Below, piece after piece: positions 8,529-16,710 of a DNA stretch of 64,000 nucleotides. The translations under genes and the position numbers were made by a program. The DNA is from Burkholderiales bacterium. GTDB taxonomy: Bacteria > Pseudomonadota > Gammaproteobacteria > Burkholderiales > Burkholderiaceae_A. The stretch lies in assembly GCA_027486725.1 (NCBI GenBank), contig JAIXOP010000015.1, positions 62,001 through 126,000 on the forward strand. Direction: 5' to 3'. How positions within the stretch are numbered: position 1 is the stretch's first letter; every line of letters begins with the position of its first letter. Under the pieces are notes generated by a model that worked only from the letters and a program-made list of their open reading frames with translations, was not told the DNA's origin and did not search any database.

Positions 8529-9325
8529 TGCGATTCCTTTCGGAGGGTGGGTGCATAGCGTCGGGTCGGCACCGGCGACGCATTGGCTGCAGGAAAGGAT
8601 GGGGTGGGCGGCATGAACTGAGTGGTGGAGTGGATGTCCGGGGGCGCAGCCTCGGCGGATGCATCTGTCGCCTCGGCGGCTCGGTCATCCTGGCCTGCGT
8701 TGGCGGGGGCCTGAGGAGCGGCCTGGTTGTGGCCAGCCGCCTGGTCTTGTTCAGCCGCCCGGTGGGCTGCGGCCGCCTTGGCAGCGGCCTCCCGCTGCAT
8801 CTCCTTCTTCCAAGGCGGATCCTCGAACAGAAAAAGGCCTGCCAGATGGGTGTACTTGCTCAACTCCGACTTGGGCAGGTCCGGCATGTTGGCGTAGTCC
8901 GCGATGTAGTCGTTCATCTCGCAGATGACGTTGTACTTGGGATCGGAGAAGAGCTTCTGCAGTGCCAGTTCCCGCGCCTCCGGCGAGACCCCAGGGCGCA
9001 TGAACTCCGAGACATCGGCACCGATGGGCAGCTGACGTGCATCTTCCAGGCTGGGCAGCTTGATCTGCAGGCCAGGCGCATCGTCCGATGGGCTCTGGCC
9101 CATGACAGACGCTGCCCCCCGAGCGGCCGGAGCGGCCGGAGCAGCCGCGTTGTTCGCAGCGGTGGGGGTCGAGGCAGAACTCGATGGGGCGGTGGCGGTC
9201 GCCGACGAGGCAGCGGGCACCGCCGAGGCGGCTGTCGGCTTGGGTTCGGCCCGCTCCGACTGGGCCTGGATCTTTTCGGCCAGAGCCTTCTGGCGAGACC
9301 AGCGCGAGAGGAATCCGTCTGCCAT
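8525..9325 (-). CDS. DUF3306-family protein
   Basis: A 266-residue protein beginning MADGFLSRWSRQKALAEK, the signature start of DUF3306. The middle is rich in Ala, Pro, Ser and Thr and is probably disordered. A conserved core around LPSLEDARQLPIGADVSEFMRPGV, then LQKLFSDPKYNVICEMNDYIADY, matches what I know of the family. Function is unknown; the family occurs with formate dehydrogenase genes. The last 4 bases overlap the start of the poly-ferredoxin gene and the gene begins 17 bp after DUF3305, so the three are one translational unit. Confidence 0.8.
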   Translation of the reverse strand: MADGFLSRWSRQKALAEKIQAQSERAEPKPTAASAVPAASSATATAPSSSASTPTAANNAAAPAAPAARGAASVMGQSPSDDAPGLQIKLPSLEDARQLPIGADVSEFMRPGVSPEARELALQKLFSDPKYNVICEMNDYIADYANMPDLPKSELSKYTHLAGLFLFEDPPWKKEMQREAAAKAAAAHRAAEQDQAAGHNQAAPQAPANAGQDDRAAEATDASAEAAPPDIHSTTQFMPPTPSFPAANASPVPTRRYAPTLRKESQ

Positions 9326-9342
9326 GGGGTCTCGGGCGATGA

Positions 9343-9867
9343 CTAGCTGGCGGCGCGATCGCCGGGGCTGACGAAGGAGCGGGGGCGCTGGCGCTTGCGC
9401 GGGGCCATCACGTAATGCGCATCGGTGTACTGCGCCAGCCAGTGCGCCGTGGCCGGATCGATGGGGAAGGTCTCCACGGGCTCTCCCGCATCCAGCAGAC
9501 GCCCCGCTTCGTTGTAGCTCAGCGTCACAAAGCGCACCTCAGGGGGCTCGCTCGCGCTGGACTCGTTGAGTCGGAAGTGGACCATCCAGGCCGGACGTTC
9601 GGTGGTGAGATTGAGGTAGTAGCCCTCGGCCTCATCCGGAAAGAGCGTGACCCGGCGGTAGCTCACCAGCGAGTCCTCCAGTCGAACGGCCGCCGGCAGC
9701 TCGGCGCTGCCATCGAGCTCCTCCACCCACGCCACGGTGCGCAGCTGCCAGCGAAAGGGCTGCCATTGGCTGCTTTGCGCAACGCGCTGCATCACCACCT
9801 CCACCACCCGCGACAGGGTGGTGGGGACCGGTGGGGTGGCGGCGGCGGTGTCTGGGTGAGCGGTCAT
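9343..9867 (-). CDS. DUF3305-family protein
   Basis: A 174-residue protein with the features of DUF3305: VEVVMQRVAQSSQWQPFRW near the start, WYLN-like FPDEAEGYYLNLTTERPAWMVHFR in the middle, and a basic tail rich in Arg. No signal peptide or membrane segment is visible. The family is known only from its association with DUF3306 and formate dehydrogenase genes, and its biochemical role is not established. It follows the Mrp ATPase gene by 11 bp and precedes DUF3306 by 17 bp. Confidence 0.8.
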   Translation of the reverse strand: MTAHPDTAAATPPVPTTLSRVVEVVMQRVAQSSQWQPFRWQLRTVAWVEELDGSAELPAAVRLEDSLVSYRRVTLFPDEAEGYYLNLTTERPAWMVHFRLNESSASEPPEVRFVTLSYNEAGRLLDAGEPVETFPIDPATAHWLAQYTDAHYVMAPRKRQRPRSFVSPGDRAAS

Positions 9868-9878
9868 CGGGCGCGGCC

Positions 9879-10985
9879 TCAGATCTTCTGCACCACAACC
9901 TCGGGGAACTTGTGGCTCACATCCTTCTTTAGCCGACAGACTGCAGCCGCAACGCGGCGAGCAATCTGCCGGTAGCTGTTCGAGATGGCGCCCTCGGGGT
10001 CGGCAATCAGGGTCGGCTGACCCGCATCGGCCTGCTCGCGGATGCTGATGTTGAGGGGCAGGCTGCCCAGGAGGGGAACGTTGTAATCGGAGGACATGAG
10101 CTGGCCGCCGCCCGAACCAAACAGGTGGGACTCATGGCCGCACTGAGGGCAGACGTAGGTGCTCATGTTCTCGACGATGCCAAAGACTGGAACCGAGACC
10201 TTCTCAAACATCTTGAGGCCCTTGCGGGCATCCATCAGGGCAATCTCCTGGGGCGTGGTGACAATCACCGCGCCGGTCACGGGCACCTTCTGTGCGACTG
10301 TGAGGTGGATGTCGCCTGTGCCGGGAGGCATGTCGAGCAGCAGGTAATCGAGGTCGCGCCAGTTGGTCTGCCGCAGCAGCTGGTCAAGCGCCTGGGTGAC
10401 CATGGGACCCCGCCAGACCATGGCCTCGTCCTTGTCGATCAGAAAGCCGATGGAGCTCGCCATCAGGCCATGACCCATCATCGGCTCGATGGTGTTGCCG
10501 TCGAGCGATTCGGGCCGCCCCACAATCCCCAGCATGGTGGGAATGCTCGGGCCGTAGATGTCTGCATCCAGCACGCCCACCTTGGCGCCCTCGGCCGCCA
10601 GCGCGAGCGCCAGATTGACGGTGGTGGTCGATTTGCCCACCCCGCCTTTGCCCGAGGCGACCGCCACGATGTTTTTGATGCCCGGAACCGGCTTGAGGGT
10701 CGGGGCCACCGCCCGGGGCGTCACGCTCAGGTGCAGAGAAACGCTGACGTTTTGGACGCCTGGTATGGCGCGAACGGCCGTGATGATCTGCTTGCGCAGC
10801 GCATCGTGGTGGGAGCGACAGGGGATGCCCAGGGCGATGTCGATGGTCACATCGCCCGCTTTGCAGTCCACCGAGGACACAAACCCGGCCGAAACAAGGT
10901 CTTGATCGAGATCTGGCACCACGATGCCGGAGAGGGCTGCAACAAACGGTTCACGGCCCAAGGCGTTGTCACTGGAAAATTTCAA
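9879..10985 (-). CDS. apbC: Mrp/ApbC (NBP35-type) Fe-S carrier ATPase
   Basis: A 368-residue P-loop ATPase. Residues 1-90 form an N-terminal MIP18/DUF59-like domain, followed by the deviant Walker A motif GKGGVGKST (112-120), the segment LDADIYGPSIP, and the cluster-binding pair CPQC ahead of a Gly-rich stretch. Proteins of this family carry [4Fe-4S] clusters to apo-proteins. Here it is the first gene of the minus-strand run into the fdh accessory genes, which fits the large Fe-S demand of FdhA, FdhB and the poly-ferredoxin, although Mrp is usually a general housekeeping protein. The 110 bp upstream should hold its promoter; I see no clear consensus boxes. Confidence 0.9.
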   Translation of the reverse strand: MKFSSDNALGREPFVAALSGIVVPDLDQDLVSAGFVSSVDCKAGDVTIDIALGIPCRSHHDALRKQIITAVRAIPGVQNVSVSLHLSVTPRAVAPTLKPVPGIKNIVAVASGKGGVGKSTTTVNLALALAAEGAKVGVLDADIYGPSIPTMLGIVGRPESLDGNTIEPMMGHGLMASSIGFLIDKDEAMVWRGPMVTQALDQLLRQTNWRDLDYLLLDMPPGTGDIHLTVAQKVPVTGAVIVTTPQEIALMDARKGLKMFEKVSVPVFGIVENMSTYVCPQCGHESHLFGSGGGQLMSSDYNVPLLGSLPLNISIREQADAGQPTLIADPEGAISNSYRQIARRVAAAVCRLKKDVSHKFPEVVVQKI

Positions 10986-11095
10986 AACTCGATCCCGTCA
11001 TGCAGAAGGTCATTGGAAAGGTGCTTGCGGAGTCTAGTCGATGCGCGGCCACGGCGGCCTCAGGGTAAGCGTGAAAACCCCTGCCTGCCCCTGGC

Positions 11096-12214
11096 TTAAG
11101 CCGAGGCGAGAAGGTCGGCAAGGCGCATGGGAGCTGCCGCCGACGCTGCGCGATAACCAACCAGAGCGTCCATGGTGGCACGCCATGCATCGGAGGCGAG
11201 CAGGTCCTGCAGCAATGTGAGGCCGGGTGCGTTGAGCCCATCGCTGTGGACCGCCACCCAATAATCCTCGAGATACAGGGGGACGAAGCCCAGGCCACGG
11301 CTGCTGGCCACGCTCTCGAGGGCCAGGCCCACGTCTGCCCGACCGCTGCGCACCGCCTCGGCCACAGCCTCGTGGGAGGGCTCCTCGTAGCCATAGCCCC
11401 GCAACTGCTCGCGGCGGATGCCCAACTCGGCCATCGAGGCATCGAGCACCAGGCGGGTGGCGGCACCCGGCGAGCGATTCACAAACCGGTACTGACCGCC
11501 GACCACATCCTCAAGGCCCCGAAGCCGCAGCGGGTTGCCGTGCTCGACCACGAGACCGACCTGACGGGTGGCAAAGGGCAGCGCCGTTGCGAGCAGGCCC
11601 GAGGCACTCTCGCGCAAGGCACGCAGGATCTCGCTCCGAATGCCCTCGGTGAGCTGACCGGACGATGGGAAGTGAAAGCCCGCGATCTCGGAGCGGCCCT
11701 CGGCCATGGCGCCCAGCGCCACCTGACTGCCCCCAAATCGAAGCTCCAGATACAGGCCGCGGGTCTGAGCAAAGCCACGAAAGAGGGCGAGCGCCTCGTC
11801 GTGGCTCGCCGTGCCCGAGAGCACATGGGCGGCATCGTCGAAGGCCAGGCCGAAGGCAGTCTCGAGGTCGGCGCGCAGGGCGGCAATCTGTGGGGCAAGC
11901 CGAGACTGCGCCTGGCGTTCAGCCCACAGCAGCTTGGCGCCAAACCCCGTCAGGCGCGCCTTCTGGCCCTTCTCCCACACGATCAGAAGTCGGCCAAAGT
12001 CCTCCTCCCAGCGCTTGAGCTCACCCCACACATGCCGATACGACAGGCCCAGGCTGCGGGCCGCGGCAGAGATTGAGCCACGCCGCTCGACCGCGTCCAG
12101 GAGCTGAAACAGCGGGTGATGAACCAGCTCCGAGGATCTCGGCTCTTTGGTCAGGCTGTAGGACAGCTCGACGCGATGGGGCAACGGATGGGTCATTGGC
12201 GAGGCATGGAACAA
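11096..12214 (-). CDS. ModE/LysR-like HTH regulator with PBP-type sensor domain, candidate tungstate/molybdate regulator
   Basis: A 372-residue protein. An N-terminal winged-helix part (about 35-100) reads LFQLLDAVERRGSISAAARSL and LSYRHVWGELKRWE, resembling ModE and LysR DNA-binding domains. The rest is a periplasmic-binding-protein-like domain with LELRFGGSQVALGAMAEGRSEIAGFHF and YEEPSHEAVAEAVRSGRADVGLALE, typical of cytoplasmic sensors that bind small oxyanions or related ligands. It is divergent from tupBCA with a 101-bp shared region, the usual place for a transporter regulator. I infer that it senses tungstate or molybdate. The start could also be the ATG at 12196; neither has a strong ribosome site. 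Confidence 0.78.
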   Translation of the reverse strand: MFHASPMTHPLPHRVELSYSLTKEPRSSELVHHPLFQLLDAVERRGSISAAARSLGLSYRHVWGELKRWEEDFGRLLIVWEKGQKARLTGFGAKLLWAERQAQSRLAPQIAALRADLETAFGLAFDDAAHVLSGTASHDEALALFRGFAQTRGLYLELRFGGSQVALGAMAEGRSEIAGFHFPSSGQLTEGIRSEILRALRESASGLLATALPFATRQVGLVVEHGNPLRLRGLEDVVGGQYRFVNRSPGAATRLVLDASMAELGIRREQLRGYGYEEPSHEAVAEAVRSGRADVGLALESVASSRGLGFVPLYLEDYWVAVHSDGLNAPGLTLLQDLLASDAWRATMDALVGYRAASAAAPMRLADLLASA

Positions 12215-12268
12215 TCGGCGAACCTAGGGATAGTCGGGGGGCTGGCAGAGATCCCACATCCGCTTAGG

Positions 12269-12281
12269 ATGGGCACCCCAT
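12269..12281. promoter_or_regulatory. Possible operator in the tup divergent region
   Basis: A short inverted repeat, ATGGG-cac-CCCAT, lies between the divergent regulator and tupB, 35 bp before the tupB ATG. It is the only symmetrical element I could find in the 101-bp region. It is short enough to occur by chance in GC-rich DNA, so this is only a candidate site for the adjacent regulator. Confidence 0.2.
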
Positions 12282-12315
12282 GAGCACTCCCTCCCTGACA
12301 CTCTGCCAGTAAATC

Positions 12316-13032
12316 ATGAACAGCCTCGCCGACAGCCTCTCGCTGGGCCTCTCCCTGCTGGTGTCCTTTGACCCCATGCTCTGGCAGATCGTGGCCCGCA
12401 GTCTGCTGGTGAGCCTCTCGGCCACCACCATCGCCATGGGCCTGGGGGTGATTCTGGGCGCAGTGCTCGCTGTGGCGCAGTTCCGCTGGAAGCCGCTGGC
12501 CCTGGTGCTGTTGAACACCTATGTGGCTGTGCCCGCCGTGGTGGTCGGGCTCGTGGTCTACGTGCTGCTCTCGAGGTCCGGGCCGCTCGGTCATCTCGGC
12601 TGGCTCTTCTCCCTCGAGGCCATGATCATGGCGCAGACCATCCTCGTCATTCCTCTGGTGGCCATCATGACCCGCCAGACCCTGGCGGCGGCCCATCAGC
12701 GCCTGGGCGAGCCCCTGCAGTCAATGGGCGCGCCCACACTTTTGGCCGGGGCAATCCTGCTGGTCCACGAGCGGCATGCCATGGCTGCCGTGGCGGCCAC
12801 TGCCTTTGGCCGCGCCATTTCGGAGGTGGGAACCGTGATGATCGTGGGCGGGAACATCGACGGGTTCACCCGGGTGATGACCACCGCCATTGCCTTGGAG
12901 ACCAGCAAGGGGGACCTGCCCCTGGCGATTGCCCTCGGGGTGGTGCTGCTGAGCGTGGTCATTCTGCTCAACGGACTGGTGGCGGGACTGCGTCGGCTCC
13001 AGCCACGCGAGAGCGCATCGGGGGCCGAATGA
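12316..13032 (+). CDS. tupB: Tungstate ABC transporter permease TupB
   Basis: A 238-residue inner-membrane permease with five to six hydrophobic segments. The binding-protein-dependent transport loop appears around LGAPTLL/GRAISEVGTVMIVGGNI, where it contacts the ATPase. The sequence VGLVVYVLLSRSGPLG is typical of the TupB/ModB-like branch. It is followed by tupC with a 4-base overlap and then tupA, together making a high-affinity tungstate importer. No strong ribosome site precedes the ATG; a ten-codon open frame (12280-12312) ends 3 bases before it. Confidence 0.88.
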   Translation: MNSLADSLSLGLSLLVSFDPMLWQIVARSLLVSLSATTIAMGLGVILGAVLAVAQFRWKPLALVLLNTYVAVPAVVVGLVVYVLLSRSGPLGHLGWLFSLEAMIMAQTILVIPLVAIMTRQTLAAAHQRLGEPLQSMGAPTLLAGAILLVHERHAMAAVAATAFGRAISEVGTVMIVGGNIDGFTRVMTTAIALETSKGDLPLAIALGVVLLSVVILLNGLVAGLRRLQPRESASGAE

Positions 13033-13688
13033 GCATTCACATCACAGAGTTGGCCTACGTGCTGCCGGCCGGCAGCCCCATTCTTTGCATCCCCTCCTTG
13101 GACATTCCCGATGGGGAGTGCCTGGCATTGGTCGGCGGCAATGGGTCGGGCAAGACCACCCTACTGCGCCTGCTGCATGGACTCATTGCCCCCAGTCGGG
13201 GACAGATTCTGGGGCTGAGTCAGAAGCGAACGGCGATGGTTTTTCAGAGCTCTCGCCTGCTTCGCCTGAGTGCCCACAACAACCTCTGGCTGGCGGCCAT
13301 GCTTGCTGGGATGGGACCCAGCGCAGCCCAGCACTGCGCACGCCAGTGGCTCCAGCGCATGGCGCTCGACGATCGCGCAGATCAGAGGGCAACCACCCTC
13401 TCGGGCGGGCAACAACAACGCCTGGCCTTTGCCCGCGCCATGGTGAAGGATCCCCAGGTCCTGCTGCTCGATGAGCCCACGGCGAGCCTTGATGCCGAAC
13501 AGAGCGCTGCGCTCGAGGAACGCATCCGGGAATTCCTCAGCACGCCGCACCCCTCGGGTCTGCGCCGGACCGTGATCTTTGCCAGCCACGATGCCGATCA
13601 GGTCTCGCGGCTCGCCACCCGCACCCTCCGCCTGGCCCGCGGCGAGATCGTGGCCGACGAGCGCATGGAAGCCCCCGGGAAACCCTAG
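13029..13688 (+). CDS. tupC: Tungstate ABC transporter ATP-binding protein TupC
   Basis: A 219-residue ABC ATPase with Walker A GGNGSGKTT (near residue 37), the Q-loop VFQSSRLL, signature LSGGQQQRLAFARAM, Walker B VLLLDEPTASLD and the switch His in FASHD. It energises the TupB permease. The start overlaps tupB by 4 bases. It ends 116 bp before the preferred tupA start, a gap that could hold a separate tupA promoter, so that the binding protein can be made in excess. Confidence 0.9.
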   Translation: MSIHITELAYVLPAGSPILCIPSLDIPDGECLALVGGNGSGKTTLLRLLHGLIAPSRGQILGLSQKRTAMVFQSSRLLRLSAHNNLWLAAMLAGMGPSAAQHCARQWLQRMALDDRADQRATTLSGGQQQRLAFARAMVKDPQVLLLDEPTASLDAEQSAALEERIREFLSTPHPSGLRRTVIFASHDADQVSRLATRTLRLARGEIVADERMEAPGKP

Positions 13689-13804
13689 GCATCGGCGGCA
13701 AGACCCAAGGGCATTGAAACCTATGCACCGCGCCTCATATTGAGTGCGTTGGCCGCGGTCTTTACCGTCACTGGACTTTTGTCACCCATGGAGCCGTGCC
13801 GTCA

Positions 13805-14659
13805 ATGAATCCGTTCAAGTCCATCGTTCAAGTCACCCGCACCGCAGCGATTGCCGGCCTGGCCGGTCTGCTGGTCGCCGCTCCCCTGCCCTCCGCACAG
13901 GCGTCCGAGACCATCACCATGGCATCGACCACATCGACTCAGAACAGCGGCCTGCTGGAGTTCCTCCTCCCCCGCTTCAAGGCAGACTCCGGCATTGAGG
14001 TGAAGGTCGTGGCGGTGGGCACCGGCCAGGCCATCGACATGGCCCGGCGCGGCGACGCCGATGTCCTATTTGTGCACAACAAAGAGCAAGAGGAGGCCTT
14101 CGTGGCCGAGGGCTTCGGCCTTGCCCGCCGAGACGTGATGTACAACGACTTCGTCTTGATTGGCCCCAAAAACGACCCTGCCAAGGCCGCTGGCAAAGAC
14201 ATCCGTCGGGCTCTGAAGGCCGTTGCAGCAGCAAACGCGCCCTTCCTGTCGCGCGGCGACAAGAGCGGGACCCACGCCGCAGAGCTTCAGTACTGGGGGC
14301 TCGCCGGCGTGAGCGCCAAGGGAAGCGGATACGCGGAGTGTGGCTGCGGCATGGGGGCAGCGCTCAACACCGCCTCGGGCAAAGAGGCCTATGTGCTCTC
14401 TGACCGGGCCACCTGGCTGAAATTCAAAAACAAGGCCGACCTCGCCATCCTGGTGGAGGGCGATGAGGCCATGTTCAACCAATACGGTGTGATCGTGGTG
14501 AGCCCCGCCAAGCATCCCCATGTCAAGGTGAAGCCCGCCCAGGCCTTTGCCGACTGGGTGGTCTCAACGCGTGGGCAGGCCACCATCCGCGAATATGGCG
14601 TCGATGGTCAGCCGCTGTTCTTCCCCAACGCCAAGCCCGTCGCCACGCGACTCAACTGA
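13805..14659 (+). CDS. tupA: Tungstate-binding periplasmic protein TupA
   Basis: A 284-residue periplasmic binding protein. Residues 1-32 form a signal peptide ending near AQASE, and the mature protein begins with the family motif STTSTQNSGLLEFLL, the Thr/Ser-rich loop that coordinates tungstate in TupA proteins. Other family blocks are VVAVGTGQAIDMARRGDADVL, the segment FLSRGDKSGTH and the C-terminal YGVIVVSP. TupA is known to bind tungstate far better than molybdate, which separates it from ModA; specificity here is inferred from family. The ATG at 13805 is preferred; a GTG three codons upstream is also in frame. Confidence 0.9.
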   Translation: MNPFKSIVQVTRTAAIAGLAGLLVAAPLPSAQASETITMASTTSTQNSGLLEFLLPRFKADSGIEVKVVAVGTGQAIDMARRGDADVLFVHNKEQEEAFVAEGFGLARRDVMYNDFVLIGPKNDPAKAAGKDIRRALKAVAAANAPFLSRGDKSGTHAAELQYWGLAGVSAKGSGYAECGCGMGAALNTASGKEAYVLSDRATWLKFKNKADLAILVEGDEAMFNQYGVIVVSPAKHPHVKVKPAQAFADWVVSTRGQATIREYGVDGQPLFFPNAKPVATRLN

Positions 14660-14669
14660 TCCCAAGCGG

Positions 14670-14698
14670 GTCCTGCCGCAGCACCGCTGCAGCAGGAC
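14670..14698. terminator. Hairpin between convergent tupA and moeA
   Basis: An inverted repeat with arms GTCCTGC-c-GCAGC and GCTGC-a-GCAGGAC and a 3-nt loop gives a 12-bp stem with one mismatch. It lies in the 66-bp space between the ends of tupA (plus) and moeA (minus), where a shared terminator is expected. No T-run follows on either strand, so it may be a weak or Rho-assisted terminator. Confidence 0.45.
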
Positions 14699-14725
14699 CG
14701 CTGCATCAGGACCTCTGCAACAGAC

Positions 14726-16036
14726 CTAGACCAGACCATCGAAGGGAAGCACCTCGACAGCGCTTCCCTGCGCGATGTGTGCCGAGTCGTGGTGCAGCAC
14801 GATCAGGCAGTTGGCGTCGCTCATGGATCGCAGAATTCCCGAGCCCTGCCCGCCGGTGGTCCGAACCGCGGCGCGGCCCTGATCGTCCACGAACATCTGG
14901 CCACGGCGATACTCCGTGCGACCAGGTTTCTTTTGAATCGACTCTGCGCTGATGGCCTGGATGCAGGGCGCCCCATCGAGGGACTCACCGCACATCGCCA
15001 TCAGTCCCTGCCGAACAAAGACATAGAAGGTCACCATCACGGCCACGGGATTGCCTGGCAGGCCAAACAGCACCGCGGACTGGCCCGATCCGGGACGATC
15101 TGCCCAGATCCGACCAAAGGCCATGGGGCGGCCCGGACGCATGGCGATGCGCCAGAACGCCACATCGCCCAGCCTTGCCATCATTGCCCGGGTGTGGTCG
15201 GCCTCGCCCACCGACACCCCACCGGAGGTGACGACCGCATCGGCCGATGCCGCAGCACGCCGAAAGGCCAGCTCCAGAGCCTCGGGATCGTCGGGCACGA
15301 CCCCCATGTCGACCACCTCGACCCCAAGCCGGGCCAACATGCCAAAGATGGTGTAGCGGTTGCTGTCGTAGACGCAGCCGGGGTCGAGGGGCTCGCCCAC
15401 CGACCGGAGTTCATTGCCGGTGGAAAAGAACGCCACCCGCAGAGGGCGACGCACCGCGAGCTCAGCCCGGCCCAAGGACGCGGCAAGCCCAAGGTCGGCA
15501 GGACGGATGCGCCGGCCCTGGCGCAGCGCCGGCATGCCCTGGGCGAGGTCCTCGCCCGCCAGACGCCGGTTGTCGCAGGGACGAACAGCGCGCTGCAAAA
15601 AGACCACCTCGGAGCCCTGCACCTCGGTGAATTCCTGCGGAATGACCGTGTCGCAGCCCTCGGGCATCACCGCACCAGTCATGATGCGCACGCATTCACC
15701 CTCGCCGCAGCGTCCATCAAAGCCTCGCCCCGCATAGGCCTCACCCACAGGCCGCAGCCGAATCTCCGTGCGGGTGGTGTCTAGGCAACGGCTGTCAAAG
15801 GCGTAGCCGTCCATTGCGGCATTGGTGTGGCTGGGCACATTGAAGGGCGAGATCAGGTCTCGGGCCAGAATCCGGCCTAGGGCAGAGCGCACCGGAACGC
15901 TCTCGACCGCCAGCTCCGTGGCCAGGGGCGAGCAGAGTGTGTGGATCACCGACTGTGCCTGGGCCACCGACATGGCCTCAGGGTCATAACCCGTCAGGCA
16001 CGAGACGATTTCATCGAGATTTTTCAGCGCAGACAT
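14726..16036 (-). CDS. moeA: Molybdopterin molybdenumtransferase MoeA
   Basis: A 436-residue enzyme that inserts molybdate (or tungstate) into adenylylated molybdopterin. Family blocks seen are the N-terminal SHTNAAMDGYA, RIMTGAVMPEGCDTVIPQE, the MoCF fold stretch FFSTGNELRSVGEPLDPG with YDSN, TSGGVSVGEADHT, and LPGNPVAVMVTF; the C-terminal domain IV ends near VEVLPFDG. The gene begins only 3 bp after mobA, so mobA-moeA are one operon, convergent with the tungstate transporter. Its placement beside fdh and tup suggests that it serves the formate dehydrogenase cofactor. Confidence 0.94.
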   Translation of the reverse strand: MSALKNLDEIVSCLTGYDPEAMSVAQAQSVIHTLCSPLATELAVESVPVRSALGRILARDLISPFNVPSHTNAAMDGYAFDSRCLDTTRTEIRLRPVGEAYAGRGFDGRCGEGECVRIMTGAVMPEGCDTVIPQEFTEVQGSEVVFLQRAVRPCDNRRLAGEDLAQGMPALRQGRRIRPADLGLAASLGRAELAVRRPLRVAFFSTGNELRSVGEPLDPGCVYDSNRYTIFGMLARLGVEVVDMGVVPDDPEALELAFRRAAASADAVVTSGGVSVGEADHTRAMMARLGDVAFWRIAMRPGRPMAFGRIWADRPGSGQSAVLFGLPGNPVAVMVTFYVFVRQGLMAMCGESLDGAPCIQAISAESIQKKPGRTEYRRGQMFVDDQGRAAVRTTGGQGSGILRSMSDANCLIVLHHDSAHIAQGSAVEVLPFDGLV

Positions 16037-16039
16037 GGA

Positions 16040-16633
16040 TCAACGGCCCTCGAGGTCGCGCAGTTCGGCGATGGTGTTGGCATTGAAGAAGGCATCGGTC
16101 TCGGCAAACTCCACCTCCACAGCGCCCATCTGCTGGGTCCACGGGTCGATCTTGCGGTGCCCCGCCCGCAGGTATTCCGACAGTGCATCGTGCATGTCGG
16201 CGCGCACCAACACAAAGACCGGGTGCGGCTGACGACGACCGTCGGGCTCCACAGTGAAGGGCATGGCGATGGGGGCATCGGCCGCCACCGCCGCCGCGTG
16301 GAGCCGGGCGGTGAGATCCAAGGGAAAGTTGGGCACATCGCAGGGAACCACCTGCATGAAGCGCGTCTCGAGTGCGGCCAGGCCCGCGAGAATGCCCGCC
16401 AACGGCCCCTGATATCCCTCGATCGAGTCGAGCAACACCTCACAGCCAAAGCCCTCGTAGACGCCGAGGTTCCGGTTGGCATTCAGAAAGACTTCCCCCA
16501 CCTGCGGCATCAGCCGCATCATGGCGCGCACGGCCAGCGGATCTCCACGAAAGCGCTCGAGACCCTTGTCGACCCCGCCCATTCGGCTGCCACGGCCTCC
16601 GGCCAGGACCAGCCCTGTGACTTCCTTGATCAT
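16040..16633 (-). CDS. mobA: Molybdenum cofactor guanylyltransferase MobA
   Basis: A 197-residue nucleotidyltransferase that joins GMP to Mo-molybdopterin, making the MGD form used by FdhA. The N-terminal GTP-binding motif LVLAGGRGSRMGGVDKGL is clear, followed by GYQGPLAGILAGL and the metal-binding region VVPCDVPNFP. The start MIKEVTGLVLAGG at 16633 fits the family; an upstream ATG 13 codons earlier would add an unrelated leader. It is the first gene of the mobA-moeA pair and diverges from the GST-like gene. Confidence 0.93.
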   Translation of the reverse strand: MIKEVTGLVLAGGRGSRMGGVDKGLERFRGDPLAVRAMMRLMPQVGEVFLNANRNLGVYEGFGCEVLLDSIEGYQGPLAGILAGLAALETRFMQVVPCDVPNFPLDLTARLHAAAVAADAPIAMPFTVEPDGRRQPHPVFVLVRADMHDALSEYLRAGHRKIDPWTQQMGAVEVEFAETDAFFNANTIAELRDLEGR

Positions 16634-16710
16634 TGCCCCGCTCCTGCCACTGGTGTTTATAGTGCTGTGCATCTTACCGACTGCGGCCTTTGCGGCCGTT
16701 GGGAATCCCC

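Noticed and set aside
12280-12312. Ten-codon leader frame before tupB
   Set aside because: It starts with ATG and ends 3 bases before tupB, but has no clear ribosome site or regulatory codon run, so it is likely chance.
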